Assembly: GCA_900541485.1 (NCBI GenBank)
Contig: UQJW01000002.1
Span: 165,638-229,637 of the forward strand
DNA: 64,000 nucleotides
Direction: 5' to 3'
Origin: an uncultured Dialister sp.
GTDB lineage: Bacteria; Bacillota; Negativicutes; Veillonellales; Dialisteraceae
The position numbers and the translations under genes are program-made. Below, piece after piece: positions 33,057-42,596 of this stretch; within the stretch, counting starts at the first letter, position 1, and each line of letters starts with the position of its first letter. A model generated the notes under the pieces. It ran no database searches. It saw only the letters and a list, made by a program, of their open reading frames with translations, and was not told the DNA's origin.

Positions 33057-36000
33057 TCAGAAAGAAAAAAGATTAATCTGCTCTTCGTCAGGCATCCCGT
33101 GAAGCATGCCCATTTCTTCCATAGATTCAACAATGCTTTGGCTGACCTTGCCTCGTTTCTTTAAATCTTCTTTTGAGGTAAACGGATTTTCTTTCCTTGC
33201 TTCTACAATCTCCGCCGCCACTGTATTACCTAAAGCGGGAATACAATTGAAAGGCGGCCGCAGACATCCGCCTTCCATTAAGAATTGCGTCGCATCGGAT
33301 TTTTCCAAATCCACAGGCAGAAATTTGAGTCCCCGGAGATACATCTCCGCTGCCACCTCTAAAACAGTGGCCTGCCCCTTTTCTACTGCCGTCGGATGCG
33401 GAACCGAATTAATTCTTGCCAGCTCCGCTTTTTGTGCTTCCAACCCCTTCAGAATCACGGGAGCATTAAATGCCCCTTCGGCACGAATACTGAAATACGC
33501 CGCATAATAAGCAAGCGGGTGATAAACCTTAAACCAGGCAATTCTGAAAGCCATCATAACATAGGCCACCGCATGTGCGCGGGGGAATAAGTAGGATATT
33601 TTCAAACAAGATTCAATGAACCATTGCGGAATGCCCGCTTCTTTCAACTTAGCGAGATTATTGGAGTCTCCTTTTTCAAGCCCCTTCCCTTTACGGACGT
33701 TTTCCATAACTTTAAAGGAAACGAGCGGATCCACACCGTGGGCAATCAGATAGTTCATGATATCATCACGGGTGGAAATCGCTTCCTCCAGTTTGACCTG
33801 ACCCGAAGTAATCAGATCTCTTGCATTATTCAGCCACACATTGGTCCCGTGGGAAAATCCGGAAATACGAACCAGTTCTGAAAAATTTTTAGGTCTTGTA
33901 TCCTCAAGCATGCCTCTGACAAACGTAGTTCCATACTCGGGAAGTCCTATAGCGCCGACAGTAATCCCTTTATTTCCGATTGTTTCTTTCAATTGCTCTG
34001 CTGTAAGTCCGAGTGCTTCCGGTGAGCGGAAAAGGGACAGTGTTTTTTCGTCATTAAAAGGAATGTGGAGCGGGTCAATGCCTGTCAGGTCTTGCAGCAT
34101 ACGGATCACCTTGGGATCGTCGTGCCCCAGTATATCAAGTTTCAGCATACGTCCTGAAATAGAATGGTAGTCAAAATGAGTGGTAATTGTTCCCGGAATT
34201 TTATTTCCGTCTTCATCTTTGATCCACTTTTTATTGGCTGCATATTGCAAAGGTGTGAAATTATGGATATCCATATCACGGGGACAAACCATAATCCCTG
34301 CAGGATGTTGGCCGGTTGTACGTTTGACACCGGCAACACCGGCGGATAGTTTTTCTATAAAAATATCATTAAAGGTCAGTCCCCTGTTTTCTGCATAGCG
34401 TTTCACAAAGCCGAACGCTGTCTTATCCTGTATACCTGCAATGGTACCTGCACGGAATACATTATCGCGGCCGAAGAGTTCTTCTGTATATTTGTGGGCC
34501 ACCGCCTGATCGTCACCAGAAGAAAAGTTCAAATCGATATCAGGCACTTTGTCTCCGTCAAATCCCAAAAATACGGCAAACGGGATATCATGCCCGTCTT
34601 TATCAAGTACATGCCCGCAGTCAGGACAATTTTTATCAGGCAGGTCAAAACCGCCTCCTACCGACCGGTCGGTGAAAAATTGGCTCCAATGACAGGACGG
34701 GCACACATAGTGGGGCGGAAGCGGATTTACCTCTGTAATGCCCGACATGGTTGCAGCAAAGGAAGACCCGACAGATCCACGGGAACCGACCAGATACCCT
34801 CTGTCATTTGAGTGTTTTACAAGTTTATGGGCAATATAATAAAGCACTCCATATCCGTGATTAATAATAGGTGTCAATTCCAAAGCAAGACGGTCTTCTA
34901 CTATTTTCGGCAAAGGATCTCCGTAAATTTCTTTTGCCTTCGTATAACACATTTCCTTGAATTTTTTATCTGCCCCAGCAATTTTCGGATTATACGATTT
35001 CCATTCCTCAGCAAGAGGCTCTATATTTTCACACTGCTCCCCTATATGCCTCGTATTGGTGACGACAATTTCAAAGGCTTTTTCTTTCGGTAAATACCGG
35101 AACTCATCAAGCATTTCCTGTGTCGTTCGCAAATATACCTGCGGATGTGACTCGATTTTTCCCGGCTTTTCCCAATTGGAAAGCAAAATATCCCTGTTTC
35201 TTGCATCTTCGGCAAAGAGATAATGGGCATCGGAGGTTGCACAAACGGGAATTCCCGTCTTTTCTCCGATTTCAATCACTTTTTTATTTAAATTTTGTAA
35301 ATCTTCCTTCGTTTTTATATCCGAATACTTGTCTTCATAGAGCAGGAATTCATTATTTTGCAAAGGCTGGACTTCCAGATAATCATAGAAACCGGCTTTT
35401 TTTATCAGTTCTTCATCACTTTCTCCATTCAGAACCGCTTGGAAAAATTCACCGATTACACAGGCAGAGCCGTAAATCAGCCCTTCCCTGAATTCCTCAA
35501 GTACCGGCCGGGGAAGCAAGGGCCGTTTTTTATAATATTTGATATGGGAAAGTGTAATCATCCGATATAAATTACGGAGTCCCGTCATGTTTTTTGCAAG
35601 AATAATGATATGATAATATCTTTGACGGTCCGTATCTGCATCTTTGGGAATTTTATCAATCAGGTACCCTTCCATACCGTAAATGACTTTTTGTTTATAT
35701 TTTGCCGCCAATTCCTGGATTTTCGGAAATGCCTGGATGACACCGTGATCGGTAATCGCAATCGCAGGATGCTTCCAACGGGATGCCGTTTTGATTACTT
35801 CTTCATTATCAATCAAGCCGTCAAGACTCATTTTCGTATGCAAATGAAGTTCCACCCGTGGGGTCGGATATTCGTCTTCATGCGGAATAATAACGGTCTC
35901 TCCTTTTTCCATCTGTAAAATATTTAAAACCAGCCCGCCTGTATATTTATCAATCTGCACATTTCCGCGAGCTTTAATGACCATTCCTTTCTTGACATCG

Positions 36001-36737
36001 CCCAGCCGCTTGCTTTCCTCCAGGCGGTCAAAAAACTTTTTACAAAGAATACCTTCTGTTTCATCAGCTATTTTCATCGTAAAAATAGCACGGTTCCCAT
36101 GAAGTTCACGGACTTCCGCATCGATAACCGTTCCTTGGATAACAATACCGGCCACTTCTTCCTTGATGGTATTCATATCCGATATCTTGCCCTTGATTTT
36201 CCCTTTTCCTATAAAAATCTGATTGTCCGATGTATTTTTTTTACGCACCGCAAAAGCAGCCTCCGGTAAAACGCTCGTCAATTCGGGAAGACCTTGTATA
36301 GGTGCATAAGCATCCGGCATTTTTTTCTTTTCTTCTTTTATTTCCGATGGCACAGTTGCCAAAGCAGACCTGATGTCTTCGGGGGATGGCAAATTAAATG
36401 CACCCGGTTCTCTTTCCTCCACATCTTCCGGCACCGGCATTTCCTCTTCGCCTTTATTCTCTGCTGCAACGCTTTCCTTTAATTCTTCTAACTCTTCTAA
36501 TTCTTCTTCCGGAAGCGGTATGTTTTCTATCTTGACAGGAAATACTTGATCCCCCACTTCTTTACCGTTGAGATAAATATGAACAAGACAATTGATTTCA
36601 CCGGCCATTTCCCGTAATACTGCCAGTGCACCTTCCTCATCATCGGCCTGTATATACCAGGAATTACTTTCCGTATCCACTTCCATTAACGTAATAACCG
36701 CATCTTCTTTTCTTGACTGCAAGCGGTACTTACCCAT
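33057..36737 (-). CDS. polC: DNA polymerase III PolC-type, without the exonuclease domain
   Basis: Replicative DNA polymerase of the Firmicute type. Order of parts in the 1226-residue protein: N-terminal domain (1-70), acidic linker (75-165), OB fold (196-280, GIVIQGTVIDAEV), PHP domain (from 294: ELHLHTKMS, AITDHG, ATSDAH), zinc-binding segment (CPSCHWSQ..CPDCG), catalytic PDIDLNFS with the palm/fingers (DNVFRAGTIAGIQDKTAFG), and a C-terminal helix-hairpin-helix. In ordinary PolC (about 1430-1460 residues) a DEDD exonuclease of about 190 residues interrupts the PHP domain; here YGMEGYLIDK (353-362) runs straight into YYHIIILAKN (374-383). Proofreading must come from elsewhere. Last gene of the comEA-comEC-holA-vanW-polC run. 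Confidence 0.95.
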   Translation of the reverse strand: MGKYRLQSRKEDAVITLMEVDTESNSWYIQADDEEGALAVLREMAGEINCLVHIYLNGKEVGDQVFPVKIENIPLPEEELEELEELKESVAAENKGEEEMPVPEDVEEREPGAFNLPSPEDIRSALATVPSEIKEEKKKMPDAYAPIQGLPELTSVLPEAAFAVRKKNTSDNQIFIGKGKIKGKISDMNTIKEEVAGIVIQGTVIDAEVRELHGNRAIFTMKIADETEGILCKKFFDRLEESKRLGDVKKGMVIKARGNVQIDKYTGGLVLNILQMEKGETVIIPHEDEYPTPRVELHLHTKMSLDGLIDNEEVIKTASRWKHPAIAITDHGVIQAFPKIQELAAKYKQKVIYGMEGYLIDKIPKDADTDRQRYYHIIILAKNMTGLRNLYRMITLSHIKYYKKRPLLPRPVLEEFREGLIYGSACVIGEFFQAVLNGESDEELIKKAGFYDYLEVQPLQNNEFLLYEDKYSDIKTKEDLQNLNKKVIEIGEKTGIPVCATSDAHYLFAEDARNRDILLSNWEKPGKIESHPQVYLRTTQEMLDEFRYLPKEKAFEIVVTNTRHIGEQCENIEPLAEEWKSYNPKIAGADKKFKEMCYTKAKEIYGDPLPKIVEDRLALELTPIINHGYGVLYYIAHKLVKHSNDRGYLVGSRGSVGSSFAATMSGITEVNPLPPHYVCPSCHWSQFFTDRSVGGGFDLPDKNCPDCGHVLDKDGHDIPFAVFLGFDGDKVPDIDLNFSSGDDQAVAHKYTEELFGRDNVFRAGTIAGIQDKTAFGFVKRYAENRGLTFNDIFIEKLSAGVAGVKRTTGQHPAGIMVCPRDMDIHNFTPLQYAANKKWIKDEDGNKIPGTITTHFDYHSISGRMLKLDILGHDDPKVIRMLQDLTGIDPLHIPFNDEKTLSLFRSPEALGLTAEQLKETIGNKGITVGAIGLPEYGTTFVRGMLEDTRPKNFSELVRISGFSHGTNVWLNNARDLITSGQVKLEEAISTRDDIMNYLIAHGVDPLVSFKVMENVRKGKGLEKGDSNNLAKLKEAGIPQWFIESCLKISYLFPRAHAVAYVMMAFRIAWFKVYHPLAYYAAYFSIRAEGAFNAPVILKGLEAQKAELARINSVPHPTAVEKGQATVLEVAAEMYLRGLKFLPVDLEKSDATQFLMEGGCLRPPFNCIPALGNTVAAEIVEARKENPFTSKEDLKKRGKVSQSIVESMEEMGMLHGMPDEEQINLFSF

Positions 36738-36752
36738 ACTTAAACCTCCAAG

Positions 36753-38204
36753 CTACCGCAAAGAAATCGTTTTCCCGTCACTGCTTTTATTCTCTTGCAC
36801 CGGAACTTCCTTATTTTTTTGTTTTTCCTGTGCTGTCTTCTCTATTTCTTTGCTCTTCTCTTTATTTTTTTCTGTTTCCTGTTTTTTCGGATCTTTATTA
36901 TATGTGATAACCGTATCTACCGGTTCATAATAAGATTCGAAAGTATCTTGATAAATTCTTCCGTCTGCCCATCTGGCATATTGCAGTATCCCTGCAGAGT
37001 ACCCTTCATGACCGTATTCTATCGTCTTTTCTTCCTTTTGTGACAAATCTACTTTTTCAATGGTTTTAAAAGGGATTGACCGGGAATGTTGCAATAAAAT
37101 TTCCGACTGCTGAGGCTTATCTGCTCGGTCTCCCAAAATATAGCAGGTGATTTCTCCCGGAGCATAGGCGACATAAACATAAATGGGATTTGCAAAAGAG
37201 TTCATAAAGCAGAAATCCAAATCCCCGAAAGAAACGGTAGCATCCTGTCCGATCGGTACATAAGCTACGGGAGAAAAATGAGATGTCCGTTCTGTCACGG
37301 GAAGACCTGCCAGCATGACAGCATTAAAAAGTGTCGTGCTCGTTTGGCATACTCCGCCGCCGTATCCCGGCTCAAGTTTGCCGTCTATAATGACAGGAGC
37401 TTCTAAATATCCATGGTCCGGCGACCTTGTACCGGTCGTATTATTGTATGAAAAACCTGCCCCCGGCTCCAAAATTGTTCCGCTGATTGCCTGAGCAGAC
37501 AATTCTATATTTCTGCTTCTGTTCGGTGAAAGACTGAAATATGTCGTATACTGCCCCAGCACCGTATTAAACCTGCCGGCTTTTTCCACTGTCAACCCGG
37601 GTTCCTTTTCTTCCAGTACCGGAATTTCCACGACCGGAAGTTCCTTTTCTGTAACGGCGGTTTCCACAAGGCGTTCCAGTTTTTCTTCATCCACTTTCAT
37701 GTACGGATTTCCGCCTGTAAACGTAACCGTTCCGTCGTCATGAATAACAGGCTTGGCATCTTCCGCCGGTTGGCTGTATTTTTCCGCCAATGCGGCTGCT
37801 TTTTCTTTCAGAATCGTTCTGTCATAGAGGATAGGGCTTTGCTCTATATTTCCTGCAAGTAACGTTTTCCATCGTACCAGCCAATCAGAAAAAATATGCC
37901 CGCTCTTTCCCAGGGACAACATATCATCAATTTTGCTTTCATCATAATGTATTTTTAAATCTGCCATCGGCCACTCTTCTTTTACACTGCCGTGACTGAG
38001 CCGGATTTTTTTATGAGCCAGTTCCTGATTTTTCTTCTTTAAAAGTTGTGATAAATCCTCTCTTGTCATGCCGCCTACATTTTGTCCGTTCAGCCGCATC
38101 CCCGGTATAACAGCATCTTGCTTTGCCCATATAAAAGGTGCTATTCCGACAGCTATCACTCCGGCTGCCACAGCACCGCACAGGATTGTTTTTAATTTTT
38201 TCAA
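36753..38204 (-). CDS. VanW family protein with a peptidoglycan-binding-like N-terminal domain
   Basis: A 483-residue protein with an N-terminal signal anchor (about 5-25). The first half holds a PG_binding_4-like region (PVIHDDGTVTFTGGNPYMKVD), the second the VanW domain (FSLSPNRSRNIELSAQAISG, GYGGGVCQTSTTLFNAV, FSPVAYVPIGQDATV). The last 50 residues are a Lys/Glu-rich tail. VanW proteins are found in glycopeptide resistance clusters and widely in Firmicutes, but their function is unknown; no van genes are near, so resistance should not be inferred. It lies between holA (21 bases) and polC (15 bases). Confidence 0.9.
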   Translation of the reverse strand: MKKLKTILCGAVAAGVIAVGIAPFIWAKQDAVIPGMRLNGQNVGGMTREDLSQLLKKKNQELAHKKIRLSHGSVKEEWPMADLKIHYDESKIDDMLSLGKSGHIFSDWLVRWKTLLAGNIEQSPILYDRTILKEKAAALAEKYSQPAEDAKPVIHDDGTVTFTGGNPYMKVDEEKLERLVETAVTEKELPVVEIPVLEEKEPGLTVEKAGRFNTVLGQYTTYFSLSPNRSRNIELSAQAISGTILEPGAGFSYNNTTGTRSPDHGYLEAPVIIDGKLEPGYGGGVCQTSTTLFNAVMLAGLPVTERTSHFSPVAYVPIGQDATVSFGDLDFCFMNSFANPIYVYVAYAPGEITCYILGDRADKPQQSEILLQHSRSIPFKTIEKVDLSQKEEKTIEYGHEGYSAGILQYARWADGRIYQDTFESYYEPVDTVITYNKDPKKQETEKNKEKSKEIEKTAQEKQKNKEVPVQENKSSDGKTISLR

Positions 38205-38225
38205 TGATATCCTCTTTTCTTTATC

Positions 38226-39224
38226 TTATTTGCGAAGACAGAATCGCAACAGCAGATCTTTCAAAATATCGTTTTCACCCCGCCGGAGTGCCATTTGATA
38301 ATTGAAAAGTCCGAGTAAAAATTCTTCCGCCTCTTCCTCCGTTACTTTACCGGCATCTTTCAACAAGCTTTTCCATGCCCACTGATTCCGTATTTCCAAC
38401 TTTTTCTGCATATCCTGCAGAGAAGCATGATTTCTCTGTAATTCTTTCAGTACTTTTATTTTTCTGAAACGGGATGCCAAAAATCCGACATTCTTTATCG
38501 TTTCCCCGGGATTCCGGAAAACCCTGTCCGCTCTGCGGAGAACAAGATCCGCACGCTTAGACATCAGAGCATCGGTAAACCGGAATATTCCTTGATCCAT
38601 ATAATCAGGAAGTGCCACCTCTAAGAGCCTTTTTGAAATTTTAGGATTCGCGCCGGCCATTAATACAATCTTATCACATTCTGTCTGCAAAAGCGGCAAG
38701 GAAAGTTCTTCCCATGACCCGAGAACCTCTTCCAAGTAGGCTCGTGCCTGCGGGTCCATCTGCTTCCCCTCCTTTGCAAGCAGCAGACTCATCCGGGACG
38801 CTCCCTCTCTCGGATTAAGCAGGGTACATTCCTCGGAAAAACAGATTGCCGACAACTCTTTTGTTGTTTTTAATCTTTTATCTAAAGTGCCTTCTACAAT
38901 CAGTATAGCAAGTGTATCATGCGGTAACTCCTGCAAAATCATTAAAAAATCATCAAACTCTTTTTCTTCTTTTTCATTCCTTACCGTTTTCTTTAGAAAA
39001 AACGGATTCTGTATAATCACTGCCGTCTTTGAAAAAAACAAAGACTGCCCTCCCAATGCATTTTTGCAGGACTCATAATTTCCCGGTGACTCTAAAACAG
39101 TAGTATTCGGCACTTCCCCTTTGAAATATGTTTTAATCAATTCTTCTTTGCGGAGACTGAGAGATACCAAATCATTCCCGTAGAGAAGCCTGACATTTTC
39201 TTTTTTTTCGTTTTTCACTGCCAT
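38226..39224 (-). CDS. holA: DNA polymerase III delta subunit
   Basis: Clamp-loader subunit that opens the sliding clamp. The 332-residue protein has the typical low-conservation HolA order: LLYGNDLVSLSLRKEELI near the N-terminus (lacking a Walker A), the strand/loop around DTLAILIVEGTLDKRLKTTK, and the C-terminal helical domain (GLFNYQMALRRGENDILKDLLL). Position downstream of comEC, with a 10-base overlap, is the conserved arrangement of Firmicutes. Confidence 0.9.
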   Translation of the reverse strand: MAVKNEKKENVRLLYGNDLVSLSLRKEELIKTYFKGEVPNTTVLESPGNYESCKNALGGQSLFFSKTAVIIQNPFFLKKTVRNEKEEKEFDDFLMILQELPHDTLAILIVEGTLDKRLKTTKELSAICFSEECTLLNPREGASRMSLLLAKEGKQMDPQARAYLEEVLGSWEELSLPLLQTECDKIVLMAGANPKISKRLLEVALPDYMDQGIFRFTDALMSKRADLVLRRADRVFRNPGETIKNVGFLASRFRKIKVLKELQRNHASLQDMQKKLEIRNQWAWKSLLKDAGKVTEEEAEEFLLGLFNYQMALRRGENDILKDLLLRFCLRK

Positions 39225-41455
39225 TCTTTATTCACTCCCATCTCTGCGTCCCATCGACGTCCTGTCCATCCCGCAGAAATCATCCCTTCAAGCGCGGTCT
39301 GATATACAGGGCAATTGTAAAACACAAATGTCTCTGTATCTGCACCGCTCATCTTGCCCGCACCGGTGTAAACAGCCAGTTCGGGATTTATTTTCTCAAC
39401 CGGTACACTTTCTACAGCAGCCCGGAAAGGATCGGCACCGCCAATCCACAAGGCGTGTTTCATGCCTTCTCCGAGATTTTTATTTTGATTGCCTGCCAGA
39501 AAAAGTGACCAGTCCCCACCGGAAATCGCCCAAGCACTTCCGTTGGTTTGCAGCCGTATTCCGTTTTTCATCTGCCATTTTCCTGTATTTATATAGCGGA
39601 TTTTAACGGGAATCTCTTTTTTTATTTGTAATTTATTTCCTGTCACCCATATTTCACCGGCAGGGATGACAGGAGTAATTTCCTTCTTCTGTTTCAGATT
39701 CTCGCCGTTTAAAATCAACAGGTCTGTATCAAAAACGCCCTGATAGGACAAAAAAGAGCGGAATTCATCTCTGTTTCTTTCCGAGAAATAATCACTATAT
39801 CTATAATAAACGATTTTTGTATTTTTTGATACAAGTAAAACTCCTCTGTCCATTCCCAACTCGGGAACAAAAACTGTTGTCTCCCGTTGGTTGAAAAAAT
39901 AAATAAGTGCGGCAAAAATTAAAAGGACTCCGCCTGTGCAAGCCAGGTAAGGAATTTTTCTTAACTTGTTTTTAAAGTAGATTCCCATAATCCCCGCATA
40001 ATAGAAAATACTGCTCAAAGGACTCATTCCGCCCAAAGGAAGTGAGGCTTTCGGGAGCACAGAAATCCATTGATTAATCACAAGACTACCGCAAAGAAGA
40101 TAATCGGCTGCATATAAAATACCGACTGCCAGGGGTTTAATAACAAAGAATATAAGAATCGACCAAAGACCGGCAATAATGACCCATTCCAGCAAAGGCG
40201 TGACAAGCAGGTTGGCGGGAATAAAATACAGCGGAAATGAATGAAAATAATAAAGAATCAGTGGAAATACCGGGATTTGGGCAGAGCAGGATAAAGCAAT
40301 GCCCTCTTTTATCCAGTCCGGTAAAAAAGAAAAATTTAAAGCACTTGTTATAGGCCGGTAAAATAATAAAATACCGGCGGATGCCCCTGCGGAAAGCTCA
40401 AAGCTGACATCATATAAATAATAAGGATCCCACAAAAGCATGCCTAAAACAGCGGCACCCCAAAAATTTAAAGACGTTCCTTTTTCTTCAAGACATACTC
40501 CGAGTACTGCCAAGATTCCCATGACAGAAGACCGAATGACCGGCGGAACAAATCCGGCAATTCCTCCGTATACAAGTATCAACAATATAGATATAACCGC
40601 CGTAAAACGTTGCGGAAACCCCAGATATTTACCAATCAGATACAGAAAACCGAAAAGTAAGGCTATATGAGAACCCGAAACGGACAGAATATGAATAATT
40701 CCCGTTACGGAAAAAGATTCTGTCACCGTTTTCGGAATTTCCCCGTAATGACCGCCAAAAAGCAGACTCATGAGTACAGGAAGCCGCTCTTCCGCCACAT
40801 GCGATGCGAATATCTGACGTATTTTATCTCTGATGAAAACAGATTTTTGCAAAAAGAAATAGGAATTCCCGTGTTTGATAAAAGAAATATCCCCTGCCTG
40901 CTTTCCATATATTCTCCCCAGAATGCCCTGACTTCTGTATCTCCCGTCTAAAATAATTTTCCCCGGGTTCTTGTAAATATGAAGCGGCTGTAATTTTCCT
41001 CTGATACAGATTTCATCACCGATTCGGTATTTTTTATCTGACCGTCTGTCATATACATAGACACTTCCCGATACTCTTTTTTCCGTTCCCTCAGAATATA
41101 CAATGCTGTCGAGTTCGACCGGGTAGCGGATATATTTCTTTTTCTCTCCGCTATCTGCCGCCTCTCCGGCTACGACACCATAGAAAGTCCCTTGTGAACC
41201 CACCAGGTATTGAGACCGGTTTTGCCAAATCTGATCTGCCATTTCCATCCGTACCAACCCGGCAAGGCAAAGAAAAAAAGCACTCCCTATAAGGACAATG
41301 CTTGTTTTCCCTGATTTATAACACAAAAATATAACTGCCGAAAGCACACAAAGGACCACTCCTGTGCTCCATAAATTTACAACAAAAAAATCAGCCGCAA
41401 AAACACCGATTGCAAAGAAAACACCTGCCCAAAGCAAAATGTATTTCTCAATCAT
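39215..41455 (-). CDS. comEC: ComEC/Rec2 family competence DNA channel protein
   Basis: Membrane channel for single-stranded DNA uptake in natural transformation. The 746-residue protein has two or three N-terminal membrane segments, an OB-like DUF4131 region (about 70-190), and the competence domain (LLFGGHYGEIPKTVTESFSVTGIIHILSVSGSHIALL, GFVPPVIRSSVMG) with about eight membrane segments. The C-terminal 210 residues align in position with the metallo-beta-lactamase domain of Bacillus ComEC, but begin TVFVPELGMDRG and contain no HxHxDH motif, so the nuclease part is degenerate. Overlaps comEA by ATGA and holA by 10 bases. Confidence 0.93.
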   Translation of the reverse strand: MIEKYILLWAGVFFAIGVFAADFFVVNLWSTGVVLCVLSAVIFLCYKSGKTSIVLIGSAFFLCLAGLVRMEMADQIWQNRSQYLVGSQGTFYGVVAGEAADSGEKKKYIRYPVELDSIVYSEGTEKRVSGSVYVYDRRSDKKYRIGDEICIRGKLQPLHIYKNPGKIILDGRYRSQGILGRIYGKQAGDISFIKHGNSYFFLQKSVFIRDKIRQIFASHVAEERLPVLMSLLFGGHYGEIPKTVTESFSVTGIIHILSVSGSHIALLFGFLYLIGKYLGFPQRFTAVISILLILVYGGIAGFVPPVIRSSVMGILAVLGVCLEEKGTSLNFWGAAVLGMLLWDPYYLYDVSFELSAGASAGILLFYRPITSALNFSFLPDWIKEGIALSCSAQIPVFPLILYYFHSFPLYFIPANLLVTPLLEWVIIAGLWSILIFFVIKPLAVGILYAADYLLCGSLVINQWISVLPKASLPLGGMSPLSSIFYYAGIMGIYFKNKLRKIPYLACTGGVLLIFAALIYFFNQRETTVFVPELGMDRGVLLVSKNTKIVYYRYSDYFSERNRDEFRSFLSYQGVFDTDLLILNGENLKQKKEITPVIPAGEIWVTGNKLQIKKEIPVKIRYINTGKWQMKNGIRLQTNGSAWAISGGDWSLFLAGNQNKNLGEGMKHALWIGGADPFRAAVESVPVEKINPELAVYTGAGKMSGADTETFVFYNCPVYQTALEGMISAGWTGRRWDAEMGVNKEWQ

Positions 41456-42015
41456 AATGTAATTTGCTCCGCTAATTTTGCAAATTTCCCTTCTCCTATA
41501 GACGGAACCTGTTTCAGTTCTCCTTTTGTTTTAAAAGTACCATGTTCATTTCTGTATCCGATAATTTTATCTGCTGTTTTAGGCCCGATTCCGGGTAGCG
41601 TTGCGAGCTCTGCCGCCTCTGCTGTATTGATATTAATTTTCCCTGGAAGCATCGTATTCGTCTTTTCGGGATTGAGCGGAATATAAATATGGCTCTCGTC
41701 TTCTACTTCGGCCGCCAAATTAATTGCGTCTAAATCCGCATAAGGCAAAACGTCTCCCGCCTTTCGGACGGCTTCATAGCAGTGACTGCCCTGGGGCAAT
41801 TCATATACGCCCGGTTCTTTGACGGCACCGGTCACATAGACCAAAACAGACCCGTCTTTATAATTTCCTTCTTCCCTATCTGACTCAATAATTTCCGAAA
41901 TCTCTTCTTTACCGCCGGATTCTCCGCCGAGTGCACACGAAAAAAGTCCGGCCACGGAAAGAATAACAAAAACAATGAGACATAGTAAAATATATTTCCT
42001 GTTATTTGTTTCCAT
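41452..42015 (-). CDS. comEA: ComEA family DNA-binding protein
   Basis: Binds double-stranded DNA outside the inner membrane for uptake. The 187-residue protein has an N-terminal membrane anchor (8-27), a SLBB domain (VYVTGAVKEPGVYELPQGS, about 60-115) and a C-terminal pair of helix-hairpin-helix motifs (ININTAEAAELATLPGIG and GELKQVPSIGEGK). It has an AGAGG ribosome binding site and begins the competence-replication run. Its 3' end overlaps comEC (ATGA). Confidence 0.94.
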   Translation of the reverse strand: METNNRKYILLCLIVFVILSVAGLFSCALGGESGGKEEISEIIESDREEGNYKDGSVLVYVTGAVKEPGVYELPQGSHCYEAVRKAGDVLPYADLDAINLAAEVEDESHIYIPLNPEKTNTMLPGKININTAEAAELATLPGIGPKTADKIIGYRNEHGTFKTKGELKQVPSIGEGKFAKLAEQITL

Positions 42016-42054
42016 GTACGGACCTCTTTTCTATTTATTTCCCCTGATAAATAA

Positions 42055-42092
42055 AAAATATCCAAAAGAGGAGCCTTTATGTGACTCCTCTT
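42055..42092 (-). terminator. Terminator of the rsmD-coaD-coiled-coil gene run
   Basis: The perfect 8-bp stem AAGAGGAG/CTCCTCTT (loop of 11) is followed by TTTTGGATATTTTTT on the minus strand, about 20 bases after the stop codon of the coiled-coil gene. Confidence 0.75.
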
Positions 42093-42110
42093 ATTTTTCT
42101 CGTTATGGTT

Positions 42111-42587
42111 TTATTTATGCTCTTCCGGCTGTGCAGCAGCTGCATTGGAATCAATCAGGCTCTGCCGGTTTTTCTTCAATGTATCAAGCATGTTCTCCAT
42201 ATTGGTTTCCACATACTTCAAAACATCTGTCGCATAAGTGACAGAGCTGTTTCGTAATTCTTCAGCAGAACGGTTTGCCGCCGTAACTACTTCATCGGCT
42301 CTTTCCTGTGCCTGCTTGACCAGCTCACTTTCTTCAGTGATACGGGCAATATAGTCCTTTGCCTGTGCAATGGTATCATCTGCTTTTTTCTCTGCATCTA
42401 AAAGTATCCGTTCCTTATCGGCAACGATACGTCTTGCGCTTTCCAATTCATTCGGAAGTGACTGGTTAATGGCATCTATCAATCTTTCAATTTCATCTTT
42501 ATCTACCATTTTTTTGTTGGTAAAAGGTACATCATTTGCATTTCCAATGACATTTTCCAATTCTTCCAATAATTTTCTTGTGTCCAT
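42111..42587 (-). CDS. DivIVA-like/ATPase-subunit-like coiled-coil protein
   Basis: A 158-residue soluble protein that is almost entirely predicted helix, with a strong coiled coil (about 35-135, for example ELVKQAQERADEVVTAANRSAEEL). Similar genes directly after coaD in Clostridia and Negativicutes are annotated loosely as ATPase or DivIVA-like. No catalytic motif is visible and the function is unknown. It begins 9 bases after coaD, with GAGG upstream of the ATG, and ends at a terminator. Confidence 0.85.
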   Translation of the reverse strand: MDTRKLLEELENVIGNANDVPFTNKKMVDKDEIERLIDAINQSLPNELESARRIVADKERILLDAEKKADDTIAQAKDYIARITEESELVKQAQERADEVVTAANRSAEELRNSSVTYATDVLKYVETNMENMLDTLKKNRQSLIDSNAAAAQPEEHK

Positions 42588-42596
42588 TTCACAGCC

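Noticed and set aside
36753-38204. VanW gene as evidence of glycopeptide resistance
   Set aside because: No vanA/B/H/X/S/R genes are adjacent and VanW proteins are widespread in non-resistant Firmicutes.
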